A stretch of 15,573 nt of DNA from an uncultured Gemmatimonadota bacterium (GTDB lineage: Bacteria > Gemmatimonadota > Gemmatimonadetes > Gemmatimonadales > Gemmatimonadaceae): assembly GCA_946887155.1 (NCBI GenBank), contig CAMPKM010000022.1, forward strand, positions 1 through 15,573, written 5' to 3'. Of this stretch, positions 1-7,500 are shown one piece after another. The translations under genes and the position numbers were made by a program. Under the pieces are notes generated by a model that saw nothing but the letters and a program-made list of their open reading frames with translations, did no database searches and was not told the origin of the DNA. Position 1 is the first letter of the stretch. Every line of letters begins with the position of its first letter.

Positions 1-156
1 CCCGCGCCCGCCCCCCCGCCCCCCGCCCCCCCCCCCCGCGCCCCGCCCCCCCGCCCCGCCCCCCCCCCCCCCGCCCCCCCCGCCGCCCCGCCCCCGCCCC
101 CCCCCCGCCCCCCCCCCGCCGCCGCGGGCGCCCCCCCCCCCCCCCCCGGCCCCCCC
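1..156. other. C/G-only low-complexity stretch, probable artefact
   Basis: The first 156 bases contain no A or T, mostly runs of C broken by single G. The rest of the window is ordinary GC-rich coding DNA with all four bases. The coding frame of the gene ending at 287 cannot be followed sensibly through it. The simplest reading is a contig-edge artefact, for example poly-G read tails from two-colour sequencing seen on the opposite strand. A real C-tract cannot be excluded from the sequence alone. Confidence 0.8.
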
Positions 157-191
157 ACCCACCGGTTGGGCGCCGCGGCCCGCGCGGGGGC

Positions 192-287
192 CCCCACATG
201 ATGCGCGCCGGCGTACTACTGGACGTGATTGCGGTCGTGCTGCTCATCATCGTCGCGACGACGGTGTACCCGCTGGTTTTCGGTTAG
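192..287 (+). CDS. C-terminal fragment of a DASS/SLC13-type anion transporter (partial)
   Basis: The codons before the TAG at 285-287 read PHMMRAGVLLDVIAVVLLI and continue as one hydrophobic helix ending in YPLVFG. From memory, the last helix of divalent anion:sodium symporters (DASS/SLC13; citrate, succinate or sulfate permeases) has this form: a basic MMxAG lead-in, a VLLxVI-type helix and a PLVxG end just before the stop. Only the last ~31 residues are present because the upstream sequence dissolves into C/G-only low complexity. The ATG at 198 is therefore probably internal and not a start. The stop overlaps that of the convergent TerC gene (TAG at 285-287; TAA on the other strand at 284-286). 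The family call rests on a short tail, so the substrate is unknown. Confidence 0.55.
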   Translation, partial: PHMMRAGVLLDVIAVVLLIIVATTVYPLVFG

Positions 288-1288
288 CCGCCGCCCGGTT
301 GGGCGTCCCGCTCCTCGCGCTTCGTGACGATGATCGACGCCACGGCGCCAATGGCCAGTATGCTGACGACGATAGCCAGCATGTAGAGATTCGCGTTAGG
401 GCCGAGGTGCTCCTTCATGAATTCCCCGGTGAGCATCTTGATCCCGATCAGGCCAAGGATGGCAGACAACGATGTCTTCAGGTAGCGGAACTTGTCGATA
501 GCGCCGGCGAGCGCGAAGTAGAGAGAACGCAGCCCGAGTATGGCAAAGACGTTACTGGTGAAGACGAGGAAGGGATCGGTGGTGATGGCGAACGCCGCCG
601 GGATCGAATCGACCGCGAATACCAGGTCCATCGCTTCCACGAGCACCAATGCAACCGCCAGCGGCGTCAACATCCGGCGGCCGTCGATGTTCGCCGTGAA
701 GTGATGCTCGTTGAACTGGCCGGTGACCGGAAAGAATCGTCGAAGCTGTTTGATGATGAAGACTTCGTCGGTCTCGAGGTGCCCCTCGTCCTTCGAGAGC
801 ATCATCTTGGCAGCCGTGTAGATCAGGAAGATGCCGAAGATGTAGAGGATCCAGTGGTACCGTGCGATCAACGCGGTCCCCAGCACGATCATCAGGCCGC
901 GCATCACGAGCGCGCCGAGAATCCCCCAGAACAGCACCCGGTGCTGGTACTGCGGCGGAATGCGGAGGTGGGTGAAAATCAGCGCCATGACGAACACGTT
1001 GTCCGCGCTGAGCGACAGCTCGATCAGGTAACCGGTGATGAACTTGAGCGCCGCAAGGCGGCCGTCGTTCGTCATGCCGTCGATGCGATCGACGTGCGTC
1101 CCGAGATCGAGCCACTGGTTGTTGTAGGCCGCGTAGACGAAGTACGCGAAGCCCATCGCCAGAACGACGAGGACGCTCGTGAACGTGAGGGCTTCCTTGA
1201 CCGAAACGACGTGGGCCTTCCTGTTCACGACGCCGAGATCAATGGCGAGCATGAGCAGGACGAAGAGAAGGAACCCTCCCCAGGCCAT
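284..1288 (-). CDS. TerC/Alx-family integral membrane protein, probable metal (Mn2+) exporter
   Basis: A 334-residue protein with about nine hydrophobic segments that follows E. coli Alx closely in length and in order of motifs. Visible landmarks are WGGF at the N-terminus, GYLIELSLSADN at 86-97 with acidic E90 and D96, and VEAMDLVFAVDSIPA at 217-231 with E218, D221 and D227. These membrane-embedded acids are the family signature and probably bind the metal. TerC-family proteins are linked to manganese export, tellurite resistance and metalation of secreted enzymes. The ATG at 1288 is the only ATG placed before WGGF. The best Shine-Dalgarno-like run (GAGAGGA) lies about 20 nt further upstream, so a slightly longer product with an unusual start is possible. 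It follows the ArsC-like gene by 54 bp on the same strand, and the gap is too short for a yybP-ykoY riboswitch. Confidence 0.9.
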   Translation of the reverse strand: MAWGGFLLFVLLMLAIDLGVVNRKAHVVSVKEALTFTSVLVVLAMGFAYFVYAAYNNQWLDLGTHVDRIDGMTNDGRLAALKFITGYLIELSLSADNVFVMALIFTHLRIPPQYQHRVLFWGILGALVMRGLMIVLGTALIARYHWILYIFGIFLIYTAAKMMLSKDEGHLETDEVFIIKQLRRFFPVTGQFNEHHFTANIDGRRMLTPLAVALVLVEAMDLVFAVDSIPAAFAITTDPFLVFTSNVFAILGLRSLYFALAGAIDKFRYLKTSLSAILGLIGIKMLTGEFMKEHLGPNANLYMLAIVVSILAIGAVASIIVTKREERDAQPGGG

Positions 1289-1342
1289 TAGCGTGTAGTC
1301 GATCTGACTATCCTCTCGGTATGAAGCAGTTTCGCCGGCGAC

Positions 1343-1714
1343 TCAGGTTGCCAGCCATTCGCGCCAGGAGTTCTCGTCCAGGCCGACGCTGACCTTGTGT
1401 CCGAAGCGCACGAGTGGCTGGCGAAGCATGGCGGGTTCTTCGGTCAATCGGTGCAGCCACCAGTCGTCGGAATACATCGATCGCTGCAGGCCCAGATCAA
1501 GGAATCGTCGGGACTCGCGGTCGACCAGTTGGGTGGCCCCGAAACGATCCGCAAAACGGCGCAGCTCGCCGAGTGCCGGCCCTCGCTCCTGAAAATCAAC
1601 GAAGTGCGTGGTGATCCGTCGCTCGGCGAAAAATCGAAGGGCTTTCCTGGTGTCCGCGCTCTTCTTCGTCCCGAAGATCTGCACCTGACGCGTCGGGTTG
1701 GACGAACCAGCCAC
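1343..1714 (-). CDS. ArsC/Spx-like thioredoxin-fold protein lacking the catalytic cysteine
   Basis: The 123-residue product has the ArsC/Spx/YffB thioredoxin-like fold: IFGTKKSADTRKALRFF at 13-29, then FVDF, and MLRQPLVRFG at 96-105, the usual R-P-L/I-V motif region. I chose the GTG at 1712-1714 because an AGAGGGA ribosome site lies just upstream and the family begins a few residues before the first strand. The longer open frame (to 1948) runs into the divergent hydrolase gene. The position that carries the redox cysteine in relatives (for example KNCDT in YffB) is Ser19 here, and the protein has no cysteine at all. It therefore cannot act as a thiol arsenate reductase. A binding or regulatory role, as in Spx, is an inference. 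It lies directly upstream of the TerC-family gene, so the two may be co-transcribed. Confidence 0.8.
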   Translation of the reverse strand: MAGSSNPTRQVQIFGTKKSADTRKALRFFAERRITTHFVDFQERGPALGELRRFADRFGATQLVDRESRRFLDLGLQRSMYSDDWWLHRLTEEPAMLRQPLVRFGHKVSVGLDENSWREWLAT

Positions 1715-1793
1715 TGTTTCCCTCTTTCGATGGTTACCTGGAGTGAGTGGCGGTTGCCACGCGGGCGCGCGACCGGCCGAGTAATGTAGCCTG
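1715..1793. promoter_or_regulatory. Divergent promoter region between the ArsC-like gene and the YheT-like gene
   Basis: These 79 bp separate two divergently oriented starts and must serve both. GTGGC-GGTT-GCCAC (1747-1760) is a small perfect inverted repeat. TAATGT at 1782-1787 fits an extended TANNNT -10 element and ends six bases before the ATG at 1794, which would place transcription start on or next to the start codon. No clear -35 element is seen at 17 bp. The ArsC-like side carries a normal AGAGGGA ribosome site. Confidence 0.4.
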
Positions 1794-2801
1794 ATGCAGA
1801 ACGCCTTCCGCCCTGCCTGGTGGCTGCCCGGTCGCCACTCCATGACCATGTGGGGCAAGTTCGTCCGGCGGTCGCAGCTCCAGGGTCTGCTGTTGAGGCG
1901 CTTCAGTGCACCCGACGGCGACGAGATTACCCTTGCCACCGCGAACATGCCTCGCCCGGCGCCGCGACTATTGATCCTTCACGGACTCGAGGGAGGCATG
2001 CGCTCGCATTACGTAGGCGGGCTGTGGGCCGTTGCGAAAGCTCGTGGTTGGCAGCCAAGCCTTTTGTTGTTCCGGACCTGCGACGGGACGTTGAACCGCG
2101 CCCGGCGGACCTACCATTCGGGAGAGACAACCGACCTCCGATTCGTCCTTCAGCATTTACTGGCCGAACTTCCTGAGCAACCGATCTGTCTGGCCGGGAT
2201 TTCACTCGGCGGCAACGTCCTGCTGAAGTGGCTTGGCGAGGAAGGCGACCGACTTCCAGCACAGATTCGGGGTGCCGTCGCTGTCTCGACGCCTTTTGAC
2301 TTGGCGCGCGCCAGTCGCGCCATCGGGTCTGGGTTTGCCCGCGTGTACGAATGGAATTTCCTGCGGTCGTTGAGGCGCAAGGCGGCAGGCAAGCTCGAGC
2401 AGTTTCCCGACGTCTGCGATCGAGGTGCCTTGGACGCCGTTAAATCAATGTGGGAGTTCGATGATCGGTTCACTGCCCCGCTCCACGGCTTCGCGGATGC
2501 CGCCGACTATTACGAACGCAGCAGCTCGATCCACTTTCTGGATCGAATTCGGCGTCCCACGCTACTGTTGAGCGCGCATGACGACCCCTTCTACACACCC
2601 GATGTCCTTGGTGAAGTCGAGCGAATCAGTGCGCAGAATCCGAATCTCACGGTGGAGTTCCACAGGCGCGGTGGACATGTCGGGTTCGTGACTGGCGCTC
2701 CCTGGCGACCGGCGTACTATGTGGAATCGCGAGTGACCGGGTTCCTCGCCGGATTGCTCAGTGCGGACCAGGTTGATCGGTCAGGTGTCGTAGCGGTGTA
2801 A
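1794..2801 (+). CDS. YheT-family alpha/beta hydrolase
   Basis: A 335-residue cytoplasmic protein that parallels E. coli YheT (COG0429) along its length. HGLEGG at 63-68 is the oxyanion-region loop. LLFRTCDGTLNRARRTYHSGETTDL at about 91-115 matches the family's FRGC...RxYHSGET block. The nucleophile elbow is GISLGG at 135-140 with Ser137. DDPF at 263-266 supplies the acid, and GGHVGF at 293-298 supplies His295. The triad appears complete. The family comprises predicted esterases of uncertain substrate. The ATG at 1794 keeps the N-terminal PGRHSMTMWGKFVRR block, which corresponds to NPHLQT...RR in YheT. It has no obvious ribosome site, but a TANNNT element sits six bases upstream, so a leaderless message is possible. 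The small zinc-ribbon gene follows after 16 bp. Confidence 0.88.
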   Translation: MQNAFRPAWWLPGRHSMTMWGKFVRRSQLQGLLLRRFSAPDGDEITLATANMPRPAPRLLILHGLEGGMRSHYVGGLWAVAKARGWQPSLLLFRTCDGTLNRARRTYHSGETTDLRFVLQHLLAELPEQPICLAGISLGGNVLLKWLGEEGDRLPAQIRGAVAVSTPFDLARASRAIGSGFARVYEWNFLRSLRRKAAGKLEQFPDVCDRGALDAVKSMWEFDDRFTAPLHGFADAADYYERSSSIHFLDRIRRPTLLLSAHDDPFYTPDVLGEVERISAQNPNLTVEFHRRGGHVGFVTGAPWRPAYYVESRVTGFLAGLLSADQVDRSGVVAV

Positions 2802-2817
2802 AGCTGTTGGGAGTGCA

Positions 2818-3087
2818 ATGTCGGACCTGCTGCTCTTCTCACTGATTTTCGGCGGATTGATGGTCCTCCGCATCATCATGGCGACGGTGTTCTTCGCCAT
2901 GATTCTCCCGGCTGGTGATCATTGCCTGAATTGCGATGCCCGGACGATCCGCGTTGCGTCGGCCTTCGATCGCGTCCTCCCCTGGTTCCGCAGCAGCTGG
3001 TGCCTTCGCTGCGGTTGGCATGGACTGCTGCGGCGCGGCGCGATCGCCGAGGAGCCAACGCCTGCGGAGACCTTGTCCCGTCGTTAG
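2818..3087 (+). CDS. Small membrane protein with a zinc-ribbon-like CxxC pair
   Basis: An 89-residue protein with one long hydrophobic helix at about residues 4-31, then CLNC (Cys36, Cys39) and CLRC (Cys62, Cys65). Two CxxC knuckles 22 residues apart fit a zinc ribbon on one side of the membrane, followed by a short polar tail. GGGAG at 2809-2813 lies four bases before the ATG and supports this start. It is 16 bp behind the YheT-like hydrolase and may be co-transcribed with it. I do not recognise a named family and infer no function beyond metal binding. Its TAG stop lies in a GTTAGG motif that is half of a palindrome shared with the next, convergent gene. Confidence 0.75.
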   Translation: MSDLLLFSLIFGGLMVLRIIMATVFFAMILPAGDHCLNCDARTIRVASAFDRVLPWFRSSWCLRCGWHGLLRRGAIAEEPTPAETLSRR

Positions 3088-3099
3088 GGCAAGCCTAAC
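3082..3099. terminator. Palindrome carrying both convergent stop codons
   Basis: GTTAGGGCAAGCCTAAC (3083-3099) is a 6-bp inverted repeat with a 5-nt centre. The plus-strand gene ends with TAG in the left arm and the minus-strand gene with TAG (read on the reverse strand) in the right arm. It could form a small bidirectional hairpin but has no T-tract, so intrinsic termination is uncertain. Both arms are copies of the GTTAGGC-type motif found throughout the window. Confidence 0.45.
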
Positions 3100-3376
3100 T
3101 CCTGACAAACACCGTGAGCCACTCGGGCCAGTTGCCGCTCAGGTCGAAGAAGTCGTCGAAGTAAACGAGCCCAGCGCCTTCGAGTTCGGAGACCAGTTCC
3201 GGAAGTGCGTCTTCGTCCAGGATCGGTCCGATGACGATCAGGTCCGCTTCGACACGGAACTCCTGGTCCGTAAGGCCGAGCTTTTCGTCGATCGCCGAGC
3301 GGGTCAGGCCGGCGCGTTCGAATGACGTTCGACGGATGAGCAGCGTGGGACTGTTGATAGGAAGTGCGAGTGGCAT
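3095..3376 (-). CDS. Conserved-looking hypothetical protein, 93 aa
   Basis: I do not recognise a named family. The 93-residue product is soluble and acidic overall. It has a beta-strand-like core (EADLIVIGPI at 43-52), an acidic helix (DEDALPELVSELEGAGL at 54-70), and an aromatic acidic end (VYFDDFFDLSGNWPEWL at 71-87). It has no signal peptide, membrane segment or cysteine. The ordered helix/strand pattern and normal amino-acid usage, unlike the arginine-rich shadow frames around it, support a real gene. It is divergent from mnmG and convergent with the zinc-ribbon membrane protein. The start is the first ATG in the frame and no strong ribosome site is seen. A small ligand-binding or regulatory protein is possible but not supported by any motif. 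Confidence 0.7.
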   Translation of the reverse strand: MPLALPINSPTLLIRRTSFERAGLTRSAIDEKLGLTDQEFRVEADLIVIGPILDEDALPELVSELEGAGLVYFDDFFDLSGNWPEWLTVFVRS

Positions 3377-3450
3377 CAGGAGTGGTGAGATAGGGGGCGT
3401 GTGTCCATGGATGGATGCACGCCGGACTCGTGTCTCGCTACCTTCAGCAA

Positions 3451-5391
3451 ATGTCTCCCGCCGCCATGCCTGGCTTCGAAGCAGAATTTGATGTCGTCGT
3501 GATTGGGGCCGGCCATGCCGGCACCGAGGCGGCTGTGGCGGCGGCTCGGCTCGGCTGTTCAGTCGGCATCATCACGAGCGCGCTGGAGACCATCGGCCAG
3601 ATGTCGTGCAATCCCGCGATTGGCGGCGTGGCCAAGGGAACCGTGGTTCGCGAAGTGGACGCCATGGGCGGAATCATGGGACGGGCGACCGACCTCGCCA
3701 TGATCCAGTTCCGGATGCTGAACCGCGGAAAGGGCGCCGCAGTCTGGGCGCCGCGAGCCCAGTGTGATCGCGGATTGTATCGCCGAAGTGTGCGGTCGCT
3801 GCTCGAAGCGCACCGCCAGCTGCGCACGATCCAGGGGACGGTTGCCCGCCTCATCCTGGACGGCAGTCGTGTGTCCGGCGTCGAAACGCTCGAAGGACGG
3901 CGCTTTGGCGCGTCGTGCGTCGTGCTCACCACGGGAACGTTTCTTCGCGGCCGCATCCACATTGGCACCCAGACACGAATTGCCGGTGGACGTGCCGGCG
4001 AGTCGTCCACCATCGATCTTGCCGAACAGCTCGAGCGCGCGGGACTCGAGGTAGCACGTTTCAAGACCGGAACGCCACCACGCATCGACGGTCGAACAGT
4101 CGACTTCGACCGCCTGCAGCGACAAGGCAGCGAAGTCGAGGATTTCGACTACTCGTGGTCGCATTTCTGGCCAGACCGGCGGCGCTCGTCAGGCAGCACG
4201 CGTCATCCGGAACAGTTGCCCTGCTGGATCACGTTCCTGGAAGACGAAGGAAAGCAGATCATCCAGCAACGGCTGACGGAATCGGCGATGTACGGTGGCG
4301 CGATCAGCGGGCGCGGGCCCAGGTATTGCCCGTCGGTCGAAGACAAGGTGGTCCGCTTTCCTGACGCGGAGCGGCATCAGCTTTTTCTCGAGCCGGAGGG
4401 CCACGACACGACCGAGTTGTACGTGAATGGCCTGTCGACGTCCCTGCCCTCGCGCGTCCAGCTCGAAATCCTTCGGTCGATCGACGGATTGCGGAATGTC
4501 CAGATGACGCGGGCCGGCTACGCGATCGAGTACGATTACTTCCCGCCGACGCAGCTGTGGCCTTCGCTCGAGAGCCGGGCCATCCCCGGTTTGTTCTTCG
4601 CCGGCCAGGTGAACGGCACGACCGGTTATGAAGAGGCCGCGGGTCAGGGGTTGGTGGCAGGACTCAATGCCGGTCGTAATGCGCTCCATGAAGAACCGAT
4701 CATCCTGGGGCGCGAGACCTCGTACATCGGTGTCCTGATCGACGACCTCGTGACGCGTGGTGTGGATGAACCGTATCGCTTGTTCACCTCGCGATCGGAG
4801 TTCCGGTTGACGGTGCGGCAGGACAACGCCCTGCGACGATTGGCGCCGATATCAGAGAGATTGGGCATGTTCGATGCCCGCGAAGCGTCGCTCGTCGAAG
4901 CGCGGTTTTCCGAAGAGATCGAGCTCAATCGCCTGGCTCGGGAGACATCGTTGGCGCCCGCAGACGTGAATGATCTTCTGGAGCGCGCTGGCAGCGCGCC
5001 CATTCGACAGCCGGTCCGGGTGGCAGAGCTGGCACGGCGGCAAGGCCTGAGCCTCGGCGCGTTGCTCGTGGCCGCGGGTGTCGCGCGCGACACGGAGGGC
5101 GATGCCATCACGACCGTCGATCTCGAGCTGAAGTATGCGGGCTATTTCGAACGAGAGCGCGTACAAGCCGACAAGCTTCGCCGGATGTCGCAGTTGGCGT
5201 TGCCACTCGACCTGCCTTACGAGAGGTTCCTGTCGCTCTCGACGGAAGCGCGCCAGAAGCTCGCGCTGCGCCGTCCAGCAACGCTGGCGCAGGCGGCGAG
5301 CATTCCCGGGGTGAGCCCGAGCGACCTTCAGAATCTCCTGGTTGAACTTGAACGGCGGCGACGCAGTCCTGAGCCAACCGCCGTTTCGTGA
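3451..5391 (+). CDS. mnmG: MnmG (GidA), tRNA uridine-5-carboxymethylaminomethyl modification enzyme
   Basis: MnmG works with MnmE to install cmnm5U or nm5U at the wobble position U34 of certain tRNAs, using FAD, NADH and methylene-THF. The 646-residue product shows the FAD-binding GAGHAG at 19-24, the signature SCNPAIGGVAKG with Cys53, the RGKGAAVWAPRAQCDR block, TGTFLRG, the second conserved cysteine in LPCWITF, GRGPRYCPS.EDK, and NGTTGYEEAAGQG. The C-terminal MnmE-binding domain has YAGYFERE and a final LS.EARQKLALRRPATLAQAASIPGV. Length is normal for the family. The frame is open from an ATG at 3415. I prefer 3451 (or 3466) because MnmG normally begins about 6-12 residues before the FDVVVIGAG strand, and 3451 has TACCTT six bases upstream, as for a leaderless start. 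No Shine-Dalgarno supports either site. Confidence 0.97.
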   Translation: MSPAAMPGFEAEFDVVVIGAGHAGTEAAVAAARLGCSVGIITSALETIGQMSCNPAIGGVAKGTVVREVDAMGGIMGRATDLAMIQFRMLNRGKGAAVWAPRAQCDRGLYRRSVRSLLEAHRQLRTIQGTVARLILDGSRVSGVETLEGRRFGASCVVLTTGTFLRGRIHIGTQTRIAGGRAGESSTIDLAEQLERAGLEVARFKTGTPPRIDGRTVDFDRLQRQGSEVEDFDYSWSHFWPDRRRSSGSTRHPEQLPCWITFLEDEGKQIIQQRLTESAMYGGAISGRGPRYCPSVEDKVVRFPDAERHQLFLEPEGHDTTELYVNGLSTSLPSRVQLEILRSIDGLRNVQMTRAGYAIEYDYFPPTQLWPSLESRAIPGLFFAGQVNGTTGYEEAAGQGLVAGLNAGRNALHEEPIILGRETSYIGVLIDDLVTRGVDEPYRLFTSRSEFRLTVRQDNALRRLAPISERLGMFDAREASLVEARFSEEIELNRLARETSLAPADVNDLLERAGSAPIRQPVRVAELARRQGLSLGALLVAAGVARDTEGDAITTVDLELKYAGYFERERVQADKLRRMSQLALPLDLPYERFLSLSTEARQKLALRRPATLAQAASIPGVSPSDLQNLLVELERRRRSPEPTAVS

Positions 5392-5437
5392 GTGAGGGTC
5401 AAGGCGTCAATCCCGTGATGATCACGCCCGGTATTCG

Positions 5438-7462
5438 GTGACGCACGGCGATCGTGTTGTAGTGGCACGCCTGTGGGCGGCCCTCATCGCCGTCTTTGGG
5501 TTCGTTCCGTTCGTCAACTGGATCGCCGGTGGCCATGAAGCGTCATGGTACGCCGTTTCGGCATCGGAGTGGTTCAACGGTTCGCTGATCAGCATTGGCG
5601 TCGCGGTGGTCCTGTTCCTCGTCATCCGGCGCACCGGGTGGTGGCCGACCGGTTGGTCGTCGCTCGCCGCGGGCGCCGAGCGACGTCCATTGGCAACCGC
5701 GTTGACGTTGGGGATACTGGCGCTGGCCCTGTATGCGGTGGTGGCGCTGACGGTGCTTTCCGGCCGACCGCTGCAGATCGACGAAATCGTCCAGGTGATG
5801 CAGGCGAGGATCTTTTCGGAAGGCGGCCTGACGCGCCCGGCCGATCCATTTCCGGAATTCTTCACCGCCCTGCACGTGGTAGACATGGACGGAAAGGTCT
5901 ATTCGCAGTTTCCGCCTGGCGGTCCGCTGATGCTGCTGCCGGGTGTACTGGCCGGAATGCCGTGGTTGACCGGGCCGGTCTCGGGTGCGGTGGCCGTGGT
6001 CGCGTTCTGGCACCTGGTTCGCCGGACCGAAGCATCGGCTTCTGTCGCGTTAGGTGCTGCGGTCCTCATGGCAATCGCGCCCTTCATGGCGTTCATGGCC
6101 GGGTCGCACATGAACCATGTGCCGACGCTGGCCTGGCTCTGCCTCGCCCTGCTCGGCGTGCGGTCGATTACCTCGGGCACGAACGCCGGCGTGGTGACCG
6201 GGCTGGCGACCGGGTTTGCGTTAGGCATCATGGTCGCCATTCGACCGGTGGACGGGGCGGCGTTTGCCCTTCCGGCCGGCTTGTGGTTGCTGGCACGAAC
6301 CATTCGACGCCAGACGCCCCTTGCCTGCCTGATCGCATCCGGGATTGGCATCACCGTGCCCGTGGCCGGCGTCCTCGCCTTCAATGCGGCGACCACAGGC
6401 AGCGCTACCCTCTTTGGTTACGAGTTGTTGTGGGGCGCCAGCCACGGACTCGGCTTCCATCAAGCGCCCTGGGGCATCAGTCACACGCCATCGCGTGGCA
6501 TCGAACTGGTGAACCTCTATTTCCTGCGGCTGCAGAATTACCTGTTCGAGACGCCATTGCCCTCTCTCGCGCCGGCGATGACCGCCCTGGCGCTGACGAG
6601 AAGATTGAGTGCGTTCGACCGGTACCTGCTGGCAGCTTCAGCGCTGCTCGTGGCGGGTTATTTCGCATATTGGCACGACGGATTCTTCCTGGGGCCGAGG
6701 TTCGTCTATCTCCTCCTCCCTGCCCTCGTTCTGTGGACGGCGCGGCTGCCGTCGATCGCGCGTGATCGGTTCCCGTCCCTGGGGGCCGATCGGTTCGTCC
6801 TGCTGGTGTACGCCGTCAGCGCGGTCGTTGCGGTCTTCGTCTCGCTCCCCGTTCGGGCCCGCCAGTATGCGAGCGGCGTGCTGCTGACCCGGCACGATTA
6901 TCTCGAGCCCGCGGCGACGGCGGGCGTGGACAACGCCCTCATCCTGGTGCGGGAGAGCTGGGGCTCGCAACTCATCGCGCGCCTGTACGCATTGGGCGTT
7001 TCGCGGAGCGAAGCGGATGCATTCTACCGCACGGTGGATACGTGTGTGCTCGATGGGGCGATTGGCGGGCTCGAAGCGTCGGATGTTCGAGGCACGGCAG
7101 CGGTTGATCGATTGCGTCCGTTGACGGCGGACTCGTTGCGCTTGCTGGCCACCTCGCTGTCTCCGGATCACACTGAGCGGATGTTGCCGGGTGCGATGTA
7201 TTCGCCGGCGTGCCAGCGACGGTTGCTGGAGGATCGAGGCGGATACGCATTTTTTGCTCCGCTGCTGGCGCAGGATCCGGGAACTAACGTCTACGCGAGA
7301 GATCTGCACGCACGGGACACGGTGCTGGTACAGCGATACGGTGAACGACCGCTGTATCTGTTGCGTGCGTCATCGAGCGAGGTGGGCGCGCCACTTGTTC
7401 TCGAGCGCGTCTCGCTGGATTCCGCGAGAGGTGAGTGGAGCGCGTCGTCGGGCGGCCGGTAG
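5438..7462 (+). CDS. GT-C-type polytopic membrane glycosyltransferase-like protein
   Basis: A 674-residue protein with about 11-12 hydrophobic segments up to residue ~485, followed by a ~190-residue C-terminal region without membrane segments. After the second or third helix comes RPLQIDEIVQVMQARIF, with D115-E116 in the first large external loop as in GT-C enzymes (ArnT/PMT-like) that use polyprenyl-phosphate sugars. VYSQFPPGGPLMLLPG at 154-169 and SHMNHVPTLAWLCLALL further on match the pattern of such proteins. Substrate and acceptor cannot be told. The likely start is the GTG at 5438. A second in-frame GTG at 5462 would still keep the first helix. No clear ribosome site is seen. It lies 46 bp after mnmG, where rsmG is often found, and precedes the non-coding kilobase. 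Confidence 0.7.
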   Translation: MTHGDRVVVARLWAALIAVFGFVPFVNWIAGGHEASWYAVSASEWFNGSLISIGVAVVLFLVIRRTGWWPTGWSSLAAGAERRPLATALTLGILALALYAVVALTVLSGRPLQIDEIVQVMQARIFSEGGLTRPADPFPEFFTALHVVDMDGKVYSQFPPGGPLMLLPGVLAGMPWLTGPVSGAVAVVAFWHLVRRTEASASVALGAAVLMAIAPFMAFMAGSHMNHVPTLAWLCLALLGVRSITSGTNAGVVTGLATGFALGIMVAIRPVDGAAFALPAGLWLLARTIRRQTPLACLIASGIGITVPVAGVLAFNAATTGSATLFGYELLWGASHGLGFHQAPWGISHTPSRGIELVNLYFLRLQNYLFETPLPSLAPAMTALALTRRLSAFDRYLLAASALLVAGYFAYWHDGFFLGPRFVYLLLPALVLWTARLPSIARDRFPSLGADRFVLLVYAVSAVVAVFVSLPVRARQYASGVLLTRHDYLEPAATAGVDNALILVRESWGSQLIARLYALGVSRSEADAFYRTVDTCVLDGAIGGLEASDVRGTAAVDRLRPLTADSLRLLATSLSPDHTERMLPGAMYSPACQRRLLEDRGGYAFFAPLLAQDPGTNVYARDLHARDTVLVQRYGERPLYLLRASSSEVGAPLVLERVSLDSARGEWSASSGGR

Positions 7463-7500
7463 GATCAGTCGGCGCGAATTTGCGTGCGGATCGGCGCGGG

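Noticed and set aside
299..1291. 330-residue plus-strand frame opposite the TerC-family gene
   Set aside because: It is the antisense of a clear membrane protein. The product is Asp/Glu/Arg/His-rich with no motif.
3407..3500. Short upstream frame from the ATG at 3407, nine bases after GGGGG, overlapping mnmG
   Set aside because: It is out of frame with mnmG, about 30 codons long and without a recognisable product. Mentioned only because the best ribosome-like run precedes it.
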